31,354 bases of DNA from positions 1-31,354 of the forward strand of contig UPYK01000017.1 in the NCBI GenBank assembly GCA_900538545.1, read 5' to 3'. The position numbers and the translations under genes are program-made. Under the pieces are notes generated by a model that saw nothing but the letters and a program-made list of their open reading frames with translations, did not search any database and had not been told where the DNA came from. Shown here in pieces: positions 23,762 to 31,354 of the stretch (position 1 is its first letter; the number at the start of each line of letters is the position of its first letter). The DNA comes from an uncultured Eggerthella sp. GTDB taxonomy: Bacteria > Actinomycetota > Coriobacteriia > Coriobacteriales > Eggerthellaceae.

Positions 23762-24557
23762 GTGATTCCTTGTCTTCTGCGGCAATGAGCGGATTGGTTT
23801 GGTTGAAGATCGTAAGCTTGCGATCGAACTCTTCAGGGGAAAGCCCGAAACGCTCGGCCGCCTTGCGTGCTGATGCGAGGTTGGCCTTTGGTGAAAGACC
23901 GCGGCATCCCATGCATGGCCTACCCAAGCTCGGGCAGCACGCCATGCAGCCGCCGTTGGTCACCATGCCCAGGCAGATCTCGCCACGCGGGTAGAAGCAC
24001 AGGTTCTCCTGGCGTTTGCATTCGGCACACATCGTCGTGGAACGGCGATGGCGGTTCGACCCATGCAATGCCGCACTGAGCACTTGCGCGAACTCGTAGA
24101 AATCGATCGGACAAGAGAGCACCGCATAATCGACATCGATGACATCCTTTACCGCACGCGGTTCGATCACGGTGCCACACGCCTCGGGAAGCGTGTCGTA
24201 GACTTCCCCGATGCGTCCCTCGAAGCCTTGCGCTGCCATGCCGGGAATGCCGGCGGTATGCGCGCACGCTCCGATCGTGATGACGATCTCCGCCTTTTCG
24301 CGCAGCTGTTTTACCTGTTCGATGGCTTCTTCAGTGGTTACCGCGCCCTCGATGATCGCGATATCGAACTCTTCTGGCATCGGCTCGCTCGAGGCAAGCT
24401 GCCAGTATTCAAGATCGATGCGCCCGAGGATATCGGTGAGGAAATGCTCTTGATTGGTGATCTGCAGCTGACAACCGAAGCAGCTCGCCAGGCCCACGAC
24501 CACGACGCGCAGCGGCTTCTGTTCAGCGCAGGATGAGGACAGGGGTTGTTTTTCCAT
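23742..24557 (-). CDS. hydD: [NiFe] hydrogenase small (delta) subunit
   Basis: 271-aa electron-transfer subunit. The proximal [4Fe-4S] ligands are suggested by SCFGC, IGACAHTAGIPG and LSCPID. Further clusters are in CAECKRQENLCFYPRGEIC and the Cys-rich end CMACCPSLGRPCMGC. ATG 24557 is set 1 nt after the hydG stop, with a GGGGTCG-type site upstream; an 18-codon longer frame overlaps hydG and is unlikely. No Tat signal is present, so the enzyme is cytoplasmic. It passes electrons between the NiFe site of HydA and the flavin of HydG through HydB. Confidence 0.92.
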   Translation of the reverse strand: MEKQPLSSSCAEQKPLRVVVVGLASCFGCQLQITNQEHFLTDILGRIDLEYWQLASSEPMPEEFDIAIIEGAVTTEEAIEQVKQLREKAEIVITIGACAHTAGIPGMAAQGFEGRIGEVYDTLPEACGTVIEPRAVKDVIDVDYAVLSCPIDFYEFAQVLSAALHGSNRHRRSTTMCAECKRQENLCFYPRGEICLGMVTNGGCMACCPSLGRPCMGCRGLSPKANLASARKAAERFGLSPEEFDRKLTIFNQTNPLIAAEDKESHDTLPA

Positions 24558-24558
24558 G

Positions 24559-25476
24559 CTACATCGACCCCTGAATGTTCTTGGCTTCCCAGTAATTGAA
24601 CACCGGTCCATCGAAGCAAACGTATTGATGCCCGATCTGGCAGTGTCCGCACCGGCCCATGCCGCATTTCATGTGACGCTCGAACGACATGAAGATGCGA
24701 TCATAGCTGATGCCTTTCTTCGCCATCTCTTCGACCACGAAGCGATACATCACCGGCGGTCCGCAGATGGCGCCATAGGTGTTATCGGGGTCGACCTCGA
24801 GATCCTTGAAGGCCTCGGTGACCAGGCCGACGTTGCCCTTCCAATCGGGATGAGGCTTGTCGATCGTGAGGTAGAAATCGAAATCGGGTCGGTGGCTCCA
24901 CATCTCGAACTGCTCGCGGAACATGATCTCTTCCGGGCTGCGTGAACCATAGATGATCGTGACGTTGCCGAATTCGGAGCGTTCGTCGTGGATGTTGTTG
25001 ATCAGCGATCGCAGCGGTGCGATGCCAAGACCACCTGCCACGAGCAGAATATCGTGCCCCTTCATGTCCTCGAACGGGAAGGGATGGCCATACGGGCCGC
25101 GCAACCCCACGATATCGCCACACTGCATGTTATGAAGCGCGCTCGTGACATCACCCGCACGACGCACGCAGATCTCGATGAAGCCGCTCTTCGAAGGCGA
25201 AGATGAGATCGAGATAGGAACCTCGCCCACGCCGAAGACGCTCACGCATACGAATTGTCCAGGCTTGTGATGGAACGCATCGCGGATGCGATCATCGATA
25301 AGGCGCAGCTCGAACAGTGTTTCTTTCTCCGTGAGCGGCGTCATGGATGTGATGCGCGCCGACCACGGACGATACGGATTCGCCGCCATCATCTCTGCGC
25401 CATCGAGCGGTGCTTTGTAGTTGTAGTGCCCTTTGACCGCGAGCTTAGTAGGTGCTGTGCGACGTTTACTCTCCAT
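24559..25476 (-). CDS. hydG: Hydrogenase gamma subunit, FAD/NAD(P)-binding reductase
   Basis: 305-aa ferredoxin-reductase-type subunit. The flavin-binding motif is PISISSSP, the NAD(P) pocket begins LLVAGGLGIAPLRSL, and CGPPVMYRFV lies near the nicotinamide site. A C-terminal [2Fe-2S] motif, CGMGRCGHCQIGHQYVC (C-X4-C-X2-C-X8-C), is like dihydroorotate dehydrogenase PyrK and sulfite reductase AsrB. It transfers electrons between the hydrogenase and NAD(P). Preference for NADP or NAD cannot be read reliably. It overlaps hydB by 11 bp. Confidence 0.92.
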   Translation of the reverse strand: MESKRRTAPTKLAVKGHYNYKAPLDGAEMMAANPYRPWSARITSMTPLTEKETLFELRLIDDRIRDAFHHKPGQFVCVSVFGVGEVPISISSSPSKSGFIEICVRRAGDVTSALHNMQCGDIVGLRGPYGHPFPFEDMKGHDILLVAGGLGIAPLRSLINNIHDERSEFGNVTIIYGSRSPEEIMFREQFEMWSHRPDFDFYLTIDKPHPDWKGNVGLVTEAFKDLEVDPDNTYGAICGPPVMYRFVVEEMAKKGISYDRIFMSFERHMKCGMGRCGHCQIGHQYVCFDGPVFNYWEAKNIQGSM

Positions 25477-26506
25477 CTGCCTCAGCCCCCTTGCGGTCGA
25501 AGAACTTCAAGACCTCGATCGGATTGATGTTGGCCTTGCAGGCATACACGCAGCGGCCGCAACCAACGCAGAGCTGGTAGTCGTGGCTGCCCGTGAAGCC
25601 ATTGAGCTTGTGATAGAAACGATGGCGCACACGCTTGCGATTCGTGTCGCGGAAGTTATGGCCACCTGCAACGAGTGCGAACTCGGGAGAGGTGCATGAA
25701 TCCCACACACGGATGCGGCTGCCATGCTTGCCATCAGGATCGAGCTCGTCATAGATATCGAAGCAGAAGCACGTAGGACAGACCGCACTGCAGGCGCTGC
25801 ATGATTGGCAGCGCTCACCCATCTCAGTCCAGAATTCATCGCGATGGAACACATCCATCATCATGGCAACCTCTTGCACATGAGGAATGTTGGTGTTGAA
25901 GCTCTCTTCACGCTCGCGCGTTACGCGGCGGAACTCACGACGGTCTTCGTCGGTTGCATGCTTAGGATCGCACGATGCCTCAAGCACACTGGCTGCTTCA
26001 ACGCCCGCAAGCGAGACAAGGTACTTATCGCCGATCTTCTGCAGGAACATATCGGTACCCATGCGCGCTTCATCGGTGCCGCACAGGTTACAGAAGCACG
26101 CAGGCCCTGGCATGCAGCCCAGTCCGACGATGAGCGTGTTCTCGCGGCGCTTCGTGTAGTAGGGATCGGGATACGCGCAGTCTTTGTACACCAGATCGAG
26201 CCGATTGAGCGCGTTGATGTCGCATGGATGCACGCCGAAGAGCACACGCGGCTTAAGATCGATCGCGAAATCAGTGACCTCGTTCTCCTCAGCATCGAAG
26301 CGCATGAGCACTTCTTCTGAAGGGAGGAAGAATTTCTTAGGTGAAGTGATCGTGGTGGTGTAGTCGAACTCCACTTCATCGGGATCATGGATGACGGCAA
26401 AAACATAGCCCTGGTCGCGTTTGACCGGGGCTATGACTTCATAATCATTCATGAAACCACGAACGAGTGAAGAAAGCTTGTCTGCATCGATAACACGATA
26501 GAGCAT
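25466..26506 (-). CDS. hydB: Hydrogenase beta subunit, 4Fe-4S protein
   Basis: 346-aa Fe-S subunit, first gene of the hydrogenase operon. Two ferredoxin-like clusters are seen, CQSCSACSAVCPTC and CVGCGRCVYACKANI, plus additional cysteines around MPGPACFCNLCG. It is homologous to AsrA of anaerobic sulfite reductase, as known for sulfhydrogenases. It wires HydD to HydG. ATG 26506 has AAAGGAAG before it. A direct repeat at 26542-26559 lies 36-53 bp upstream and may be a regulator site; cotranscription with ndk is possible because the gap is only 63 bp. Confidence 0.92.
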   Translation of the reverse strand: MLYRVIDADKLSSLVRGFMNDYEVIAPVKRDQGYVFAVIHDPDEVEFDYTTTITSPKKFFLPSEEVLMRFDAEENEVTDFAIDLKPRVLFGVHPCDINALNRLDLVYKDCAYPDPYYTKRRENTLIVGLGCMPGPACFCNLCGTDEARMGTDMFLQKIGDKYLVSLAGVEAASVLEASCDPKHATDEDRREFRRVTREREESFNTNIPHVQEVAMMMDVFHRDEFWTEMGERCQSCSACSAVCPTCFCFDIYDELDPDGKHGSRIRVWDSCTSPEFALVAGGHNFRDTNRKRVRHRFYHKLNGFTGSHDYQLCVGCGRCVYACKANINPIEVLKFFDRKGAEADGE

Positions 26507-26541
26507 GTACGCTTCCTTTCGTAAGCAGCCTCACGAGCAGT

Positions 26542-26559
26542 GTTGCGCAGGGTTGCGCA
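26542..26559. repeat. 10-bp-phased direct repeat upstream of hydB
   Basis: GTTGCGCA occurs at 26542-26549 and 26552-26559, exactly one helical turn apart. It is in the 63-bp gap between ndk and hydB, where an operator for the hydrogenase operon could lie. Confidence 0.45.
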
Positions 26560-26569
26560 CGGGCGAGAC

Positions 26570-26974
26570 TTACGCGAAGAAGATCGCCATCTCGCGCTCG
26601 GCCGATGCGACCGAGTCAGAACCGTGGATTACATTTTCGTCCATAATCAGGCCGAAGTCACCACGGATCGTGCCGGGGGCCGCCTCAGCTGGATTAGTGG
26701 CACCCATGAGCGAACGGCACTTCAGCACCGCACCATCACCAGAGATGATCATCTTCACGACCGGGCCGGAAGTGATGTAGGTGATAAGGCCATCGTAGAA
26801 GGGCTTGCCTTCGTGCTCCTGGTAGTTCGCTGCTGCCTGCTCGGGCGTGACGTTACCGAGCTCCATGCGCTCGATCGTAAGGCCAGCGCGCTCGAAGCGA
26901 TTGATGATCTCGCCAATATGACCATTAGCGACGCCATCGGGCTTGATCATGATGTAAGTCTTTTCCATTGCCAT
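26570..26974 (-). CDS. ndk: Nucleoside diphosphate kinase
   Basis: 134-aa enzyme exchanging the terminal phosphate between nucleoside triphosphates and diphosphates. Phosphohistidine His117 in NVIHGSDS, the N-terminal TYIMIKPDG and GPVVKMIISG are all as expected, and length is normal. ATG 26974 follows AAGGAAA; the frame is open for 7 more codons upstream without a better site. It lies between the TPR gene and hydB on the same strand. Confidence 0.96.
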   Translation of the reverse strand: MAMEKTYIMIKPDGVANGHIGEIINRFERAGLTIERMELGNVTPEQAAANYQEHEGKPFYDGLITYITSGPVVKMIISGDGAVLKCRSLMGATNPAEAAPGTIRGDFGLIMDENVIHGSDSVASAEREMAIFFA

Positions 26975-27001
26975 GTATGATTTCCTTTCATTCAAAGGCT
27001 T

Positions 27002-28348
27002 TTAATGCTGAGAGGTGAAGTAGAGCGTTGCGCCGGTGATCTTCCAGCCAATGCCATCGCGCACGAGCGAGATCTCATAGGGCACCGTGCCGCCTTCAGG
27101 AGTGGTGGCATCCACATAGACCTTCGCGGTGGTAAGGTCGTTTACCTCGCCCACGATCTGGGCTGAAGAGCCTGCTTCGATGCAATCCGCAATGCGAGCG
27201 CGCTTCGTGTCATCCAGATCGCCACTGAGCGCATCGCCATTCGTAGGATCAGCGAAGAGCTCCGTGATGACATCCTGCTTCGTGGGAATGCCGAAGCCCT
27301 GCGTGACCACGTAGGCCGCCCCGCCAACGAGCGCAGCTACGATGATGACAACGATGACCGCGATAACGATGCCCTTCTTGCGCTTCTTCTTCGTGGCCGA
27401 GCGCGCCCAGTCTTGCAGGCGCACATCGTTCTCGTTGAAGAAGTTCGTGTCATACGGGTTGCCATACGCATCGACCTGATCGTTGATATCGTGCGAAGAG
27501 AGCACCATCGTGCCTGCTTCAGCAAGATGCTCGCGGTCGTCCGCCACATCGAAGGGGACCGCACTGCCCGAAACATCGAGCCCAGAAAGATCCTTCTCTT
27601 CCCGCTCAGGCGCATGCTCTTCTTCGGCTACGCCGGAAGCGACCGCTTGGATCGCGCGCTGGTAATCCACATTGGCCGCATCGTTGAAAACGTAGGTCTG
27701 ATCGGCAAGGGCCGACTCGAATGCCTTCACGGCTTTTGCCATCTTACCTGCGGCAACATAAGCCTGGCCCATGTTCGCGAACAGCTTATTGCGAGTAGCA
27801 GGAGCCATGTCGAACTGGAGCGCGCTCTCATACGAAGCGATCGCATCCATCGGACGATCGAGCGCCATGAAGCACACGCCCAAGTTCAGGAGCGCTTTGG
27901 TGGGATCGGGGTTGGATTCATCGAGCGCCGCAGAGCGGAACGATGCGCCCGCTTCGGCTGATTTGCCGAGCTTCAGGTAGGCGTTGCCGAGCCCCATATA
28001 GGCTTTGTAGCCCGTCTTGTACTTCGGATCCTCAAGCGCCTCAGCGAAGAACGGGATCGCGTCTTCGTAATCGAGCTGCGAAGCATAGACCGTGCCAAGG
28101 TTGTAGGCGACCGAGCCGAGGGCATCGTAGGCACTGTCATGCAGGGCCTGCGAATAGGCATGAATCGCTTCGTTGGGATCGTGAAGTTTTACCAGGCAAT
28201 TGCCAATTTGATGATAGAGAAGACCGATTTCGCCGGGCGCGAGCGCAACCGAGGTGTCCTTGAGACACTCGGTGAAATCTGCGAGCGCGGTTTCATAGTC
28301 CTTCTCGACATAGGCACTGCGCGCCTGTTGGAACAGATCATTGTTCAT
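27002..28348 (-). CDS. TPR-repeat membrane protein
   Basis: 448-aa protein. Residues 1-230 hold about six tetratricopeptide repeats (YETALADFTECL, NEAIHAYSQALHD, AIPFFAEALEDP, AIASYESALQFD, AVKAFESALADQ), a protein-interaction scaffold. After an acidic linker, a Lys/Arg-rich stop-transfer (KKKRKKG) and a membrane helix at 326-348 orient the repeats to the cytoplasm, leaving a domain of about 100 aa outside (349-448), strand-rich and resembling NTF2-like/DUF4878 stress domains only loosely. It begins 2 bp after the cyclophilin gene, implying cotranscription; its partners are unknown. Confidence 0.8.
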   Translation of the reverse strand: MNNDLFQQARSAYVEKDYETALADFTECLKDTSVALAPGEIGLLYHQIGNCLVKLHDPNEAIHAYSQALHDSAYDALGSVAYNLGTVYASQLDYEDAIPFFAEALEDPKYKTGYKAYMGLGNAYLKLGKSAEAGASFRSAALDESNPDPTKALLNLGVCFMALDRPMDAIASYESALQFDMAPATRNKLFANMGQAYVAAGKMAKAVKAFESALADQTYVFNDAANVDYQRAIQAVASGVAEEEHAPEREEKDLSGLDVSGSAVPFDVADDREHLAEAGTMVLSSHDINDQVDAYGNPYDTNFFNENDVRLQDWARSATKKKRKKGIVIAVIVVIIVAALVGGAAYVVTQGFGIPTKQDVITELFADPTNGDALSGDLDDTKRARIADCIEAGSSAQIVGEVNDLTTAKVYVDATTPEGGTVPYEISLVRDGIGWKITGATLYFTSQH

Positions 28349-28350
28349 AG

Positions 28351-28890
28351 TTAAGCCCTACTAGCCGCGTTTTCGATCATGATCGTTTCGATCACATCTC
28401 CCACGCGAAGCTTGGAGACGACATCGAGCCCATCGACGGTCTGGCCGAACACCGTGTAGCCTGAATCGAGGAATGGCTGCGGACCAAGGCAGAGGTAGAA
28501 CTGCGAACCAGCCGAGTTCGGATCCTGTGAACGAGCCATAGCGAGCGTGCCATCGAGGTGCTCGTTATTCGGGTTCGTGGAGAATTCCTCTTTGATGGTG
28601 TAGCCCGGACCACCCGTGCCAAGACCAGCGAACGGATTGCCTTCAGCGGCCTTCACCTGTTCGGAATCGAGATCGCGCGTGTTGGGATCGCCACCTTGGA
28701 TGACGAAACCCGGCACGTAGCGATGGAATTTCAGATTATCGTAGAAGCCCTTTTGCGCGAGTTCGACGAAATTGCCAACGTGGATGGGGGCACCTTCGCC
28801 ATCGAGCTCGACCCGAATGGTTCCCTGAGAAGTCTTGATGATAGCCACTTCTTTTCCTGTTGGCTTATATTCTGGCGTGTAGAGTGCCAT
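28351..28890 (-). CDS. Cyclophilin-type peptidyl-prolyl isomerase
   Basis: 179-aa cytoplasmic proline isomerase. Core motifs are FYDNLKFHRYVPGFVIQGGDP, GTLAMARS and SAGSQFYLCL, with the catalytic Arg in FHR and the QxxGG strand. No signal peptide is present. GGCAGGAG precedes ATG 28890. It lies directly downstream of tRNA-Arg on the same strand (28 bp), so the tRNA promoter may also read into it. Confidence 0.92.
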   Translation of the reverse strand: MALYTPEYKPTGKEVAIIKTSQGTIRVELDGEGAPIHVGNFVELAQKGFYDNLKFHRYVPGFVIQGGDPNTRDLDSEQVKAAEGNPFAGLGTGGPGYTIKEEFSTNPNNEHLDGTLAMARSQDPNSAGSQFYLCLGPQPFLDSGYTVFGQTVDGLDVVSKLRVGDVIETIMIENAASRA

Positions 28891-28918
28891 ATATTCTCCT
28901 GCCTACTACGACAAAACG

Positions 28919-28994
28919 TGGTGCCCTCTACAGGATTCGAACCTGCGGCTTTCTGCTCCGGAGGCAGACGCTCTATCCCCTGAGCTAAGAGGGC
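28919..28994 (-). tRNA. tRNA-Arg (anticodon CCG)
   Basis: 76-nt cloverleaf: acceptor GCCCTCT/AGAGGGC, D arm GCTC/GAGC, anticodon stem TCTGC/GCAGA with loop CTCCGGA giving CCG, T arm GCAGG-TTCGAAT-CCTGT, discriminator A and encoded CCA. Reads CGG codons. Confidence 0.95.
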
Positions 28995-29006
28995 ATTACG
29001 CTTTAT

Positions 29007-29034
29007 ATTATACGATATTATAGGTCTTGGTAAA
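29007..29034 (-). promoter_or_regulatory. Promoter of tRNA-Arg
   Basis: Minus-strand TTTACC (29034-29029), 16-bp spacer and TATAAT (29012-29007); the predicted start near 29000 is just before the tRNA. A second TATAAT on the same strand lies at 29022-29017. The divergent rRNA methyltransferase gene begins at 29057, so both promoters share this 60-bp gap. Confidence 0.55.
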
Positions 29035-29056
29035 TTTCTGCGTAGCTACATTAGAT

Positions 29057-30382
29057 ATGAGGGTTGATTCGTCCGTGAGCGAAATCGTTGAATTAACTGG
29101 GCTTACACAAGGAGCGGCTGCGGTCGGTCGTCTCAGTTCTGGAAAAACCGTGTTTGTTGGTGCGGGCGTGCCGGGCGATGTGGTCTCGGTGGACATCACG
29201 AAGGATGCTAAGCGCTTCTGCGAAGCGAAGATCGTCGAGGTCGTTCGGCCAAGCGCCGCGCGCGTGAAGCCTGCCTGCCCCTATTATGCCGTGTGCGGAG
29301 GCTGCCCCTGGATGCAGGTTGCTTATGAAGAGCAGCTTGCGGCCAAGCGCGCGAACGTTATCGAACAACTCGTGCGCATCGGCGGCAAGGAGCGAGAGGC
29401 AGCACAAGCGCTGGTGGGCGAAGTGCAGCCTTCGAAACGCCAGTTGGGCTACCGCAACAAGATCGAGCTTGCCGGCTCCTATAAAGGAGGCTTCAAGCTG
29501 GGCTTTCACCAAAGCGAATCGAACGATATCGTCGAGACGAAGACCTGTCTGGTGGCAACGAAAGCGCTCGAAAAGGCTCCGGGAGCTATTCGGGGTGCGC
29601 TGCGCTACGCGCAGGGCAACCAGGACTTGGGCATCTTTAGGGTGGGCTTGCGCTCGAGCGCGCGCACAAAGGCGACCGAGATCGCCGTGTGGACGAAACC
29701 GGGCGGCTTCCCTCGCAGCCATGTGGCGAAGATCCTGCAGGACAGCTTGAAAGCCACGAGCGTGGTGCGCGTGATGGCAGACCCTGGCAAGGCGCGCAAG
29801 ATAAAAGGTGTCGAGGTGCTGGCGGGCAAGGGATATTGGGAAGAGAAGCTGCTGGGGCTCCAATACAAAGTGAGCGCACCGAGCTTCTTCCAGGTGAATA
29901 CCGAACAAGCCGAGACGCTCATCAAGGCCGTGCTCGAAGGCTTGAACGTAACAGGCGATTCTTACCAGGCCGATCTCTACTGTGGTGCGGGCACCTTCAC
30001 CCTGCCCCTTGCTGAGCATGCCGGTGAAGTGTTCGCCGTTGAATCGCAAGCATCTTCTGTGCGCGATCTGCGCCGTAATCTTGAGCTGAACGATCTGTTC
30101 GCTGAAGTGATCGGCGGCGACAGCGCGCGCGAGCTTCCTGAATTGGGCGAACTTGACGGTCTGGTGGTCGATCCTCCACGAAGCGGTCTTGCCCCAAGCG
30201 TTCCTGCAGATATCGCGGCCACGGGCGCAAAGCGCTTCGCTTATGTGAGCTGCAATCCGAGCACCTGGGCGCGCGATGTGGCGCGCATCGAGGAGTGCGG
30301 TTATCGCCTTACGCGAACCACCCCGGTCGATCTCTTCCCCCAGACCTATCACATCGAAACGGTGAGCATCTTCGAACGCTGA
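29057..30382 (+). CDS. RumA/TrmA-family 23S rRNA (uracil-5-)-methyltransferase
   Basis: 441-aa SAM-dependent RNA m5U methyltransferase. The N-terminal TRAM domain (about 8-65) is followed by [4Fe-4S] ligands Cys74, Cys80, Cys83 (CPYYAVCGGC) and Cys164. The SAM motif is DLYCGAGTFTLPLA, then VVDPPRSGL, and the catalytic Cys399 lies in YVSCNPSTWARD, with the Glu general base near HIETV at the C-terminus. It likely makes m5U in 23S rRNA (RlmD/RlmC/RlmCD type), the exact site unknown. ATG 29057 is preferred to the TTG at 29027; a GTG at 29075 behind GAGGG is a third option. Confidence 0.9.
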   Translation: MRVDSSVSEIVELTGLTQGAAAVGRLSSGKTVFVGAGVPGDVVSVDITKDAKRFCEAKIVEVVRPSAARVKPACPYYAVCGGCPWMQVAYEEQLAAKRANVIEQLVRIGGKEREAAQALVGEVQPSKRQLGYRNKIELAGSYKGGFKLGFHQSESNDIVETKTCLVATKALEKAPGAIRGALRYAQGNQDLGIFRVGLRSSARTKATEIAVWTKPGGFPRSHVAKILQDSLKATSVVRVMADPGKARKIKGVEVLAGKGYWEEKLLGLQYKVSAPSFFQVNTEQAETLIKAVLEGLNVTGDSYQADLYCGAGTFTLPLAEHAGEVFAVESQASSVRDLRRNLELNDLFAEVIGGDSARELPELGELDGLVVDPPRSGLAPSVPADIAATGAKRFAYVSCNPSTWARDVARIEECGYRLTRTTPVDLFPQTYHIETVSIFER

Positions 30383-30387
30383 AACGC

Positions 30388-30414
30388 GAAAGCGCCTGGG
30401 ATCCAGACGCTTTC
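30388..30414 (+). terminator. Hairpin after the rRNA methyltransferase gene
   Basis: GAAAGCG (30388-30394) pairs with CGCTTTC (30408-30414) and an inner CTGG/CCAG stem extends it. It begins 6 bp after the stop. No T run follows, so it may act weakly or only stabilise the mRNA end. Confidence 0.4.
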
Positions 30415-30499
30415 ACAAAGGAATAACGAGTACTTGCGGGGCTTTACGGCAATCGTGCGTTCACATGTGTCGAATTACACGACCCCTCACACAGCCGAG

Positions 30500-30769
30500 C
30501 TAGTGCAAAGGTTTGGAAGGGAGGTCTTGCTTAGAGGAATCCACAGACGTTTGCATATCAGCGAGCATCTTATCGACCTGGCTGCACGACGGACAACAGG
30601 CAGCTGAAGAAGCATGAGAAGTTTTTTGAGAAGAGGCCGTGTGTGCACACGATTTACAGCTTCCGCATCCGACGTTCTTGCCAGCTCGTTTGTCTTTGAC
30701 GATGCTCCTGATGATGGCCGCTACGATCACAATGAGGAGCAATGATACGAGCGCGGTTCCGAGATTCAT
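30500..30769 (-). CDS. FeoB-associated Cys-rich membrane protein
   Basis: 89-aa protein with one N-terminal membrane helix (about 3-22), a basic stretch and a cysteine pattern CGSCKSC ... CCPSC, typical of the small FeoB-associated Cys-rich family. It is thought to assist ferrous iron import, perhaps holding iron near the FeoB pore; this is family knowledge, not shown here. ATG 30769 is used because AAGGGGG stands before it; the longer frame upstream runs through a hairpin and has no domain. It follows feoB by 141 bp. Confidence 0.82.
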   Translation of the reverse strand: MNLGTALVSLLLIVIVAAIIRSIVKDKRAGKNVGCGSCKSCAHTASSQKTSHASSAACCPSCSQVDKMLADMQTSVDSSKQDLPSKPLH

Positions 30770-30862
30770 AAGAGACCCCCTTCCTTCGGGATAAACAGTT
30801 CTACATTTCGGCAAGTCCTTCTTGCCATCAATTCCCCTGGCACCTGCGCACCAGGATCGTTC

Positions 30863-30900
30863 GAGCTTTGGGTGCGGGATCGTCCGCGATCCCAAAGCTC
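30863..30900. repeat. Long inverted repeat between feoB and the Cys-rich gene
   Basis: GAGCTTTGGG (30863-30872) pairs perfectly with CCCAAAGCTC (30891-30900), and inner GGATCG/CGATCC pairing is possible. There is no T tract. It may be an mRNA processing or stabilising hairpin, or a partial attenuator, setting different levels of FeoB and the small protein. Confidence 0.55.
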
Positions 30901-30910
30901 TATGTTTGGC

Positions 30911-31354
30911 TTAACTTTCAGCAGCCACTGAAGTGAGGCTCTCCACCTTGCCCTTGTACTTATTCTTCCTGAAGAGCAGGTAGATGAAGGCGATGGCCAG
31001 AAGTATCGCGATCACCGTGAACGGACCGAAGGCGACCTCGCCAGTGATCATGCCGCCGATCTGGTAGATCCACAGCGCCACGACCCAGGCAAGTCCACAC
31101 TGATAACCGATCGCCGCCCAGAACCACTTGCGATTGTTCATCTCGCGCTTGATGGCACCCATTGCTGCGAAGCAGGGAGCACAGAGCAGATTGAACGCAA
31201 GGAACGAATAGGCCACGAGCGGCGTGAAGGCGGCCTGAACGTTGGCATACCAACCAGCGTCGCCGTTGTAGAGGATGCCGAACGTACCGACCACGTTCTC
31301 CTTCGCGATAAGGCCCGTGACCGCAGCGGATGCCGCTTGCCAATCGCCCCATCC
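30911..31354 (-). CDS. feoB: Ferrous iron transporter FeoB, C-terminal part (truncated by window edge)
   Basis: The last 147 codons of FeoB, open to the window end. The membrane segment starts GWGDWQAASAAVTGLIAKENVVGTFG, matching the conserved FeoB GLxDWxAAxALxTGLxAKExVVxT motif, followed by AAFTPLVAYSFLAFNLLCAPCFAAMGAIKRE with the family Cys in CAPC, and two more helices. The N-terminal G domain lies outside the window. It imports Fe2+ across the membrane driven or gated by GTP. The short Cys-rich gene downstream supports the call. Confidence 0.92.
   Translation of the reverse strand, partial: GWGDWQAASAAVTGLIAKENVVGTFGILYNGDAGWYANVQAAFTPLVAYSFLAFNLLCAPCFAAMGAIKREMNNRKWFWAAIGYQCGLAWVVALWIYQIGGMITGEVAFGPFTVIAILLAIAFIYLLFRKNKYKGKVESLTSVAAES

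Noticed and set aside
29093..30352. Minus-strand open frame of 419 codons opposite the rRNA methyltransferase
   Set aside because: Shadow of a gene with all catalytic motifs on the plus strand.
1..31354. CRISPR arrays and insertion sequences
   Set aside because: No regularly spaced identical repeats and no transposase frame were seen.

Overview
The window looks like chromosome from a strictly anaerobic, moderately GC-rich actinobacterium of the class Coriobacteriia, probably Eggerthellaceae. This is inferred from gene content and codon style: a hydBGDA-type [NiFe] hydrogenase, a FeoB system with a Cys-rich partner, a complete rod-shape operon and a MutY without an Fe-S cluster. No marker gene fixes the genus.

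Layout. 1-458: 3' end of pheA. 455-3418 (minus): operon of a degenerate AAA+ protein, an Rrf2-type regulator and a MutY-like glycosylase. 3676-8251 (minus): heterodimeric ABC exporter followed by a HAD-IB phosphatase. 8507-10127 (plus): flavin-binding oxidase-fold protein, nucleoside deaminase and an alkylguanine methyltransferase-domain protein. 10136-15062: lower-GC island bounded by 79-bp direct repeats derived from the 3' part of tRNA-Asp and its terminator. 15377-22391 (minus): mreB-mreC-mreD-PBP2-rodA plus a DUF697-type protein. 22478-26506 (minus): hydB-hydG-hydD-hydA. 26570-28890 (minus): ndk, a membrane TPR protein and a cyclophilin, then tRNA-Arg(CCG). 29057-30382 (plus): RumA-type rRNA methyltransferase. 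30500-31354 (minus): Cys-rich membrane protein and the C-terminus of FeoB.

The island is the least ordinary part. It has no visible integrase. It carries a two-gene cassette with an ATGA overlap (a DUF5674-like protein and an unknown partner), a diverged leftover 3' end of a second methyltransferase gene, and a 37-codon gene missed by normal length cut-offs. That small gene has its own -10 box, a good ribosome binding site and a leader resembling double-glycine (GA) secretion leaders. The island also has three surface-anchored proteins of unknown function, a hairpin-rich intergenic stretch, and a HEPN protein of the HI0074 family with an intact RX4HXY motif but no visible nucleotidyltransferase antitoxin.

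The core genes form recognisable machines. MreBCD, PBP2 and RodA build the lateral wall. HydBGDA would couple H2 to NAD(P)H, and its large subunit ends exactly at the last metal-ligand motif, so no C-terminal processing should be needed. The paired ABC half-transporters have one degenerate and one canonical ATP site. All calls come from reading the sequence; no database search was run.
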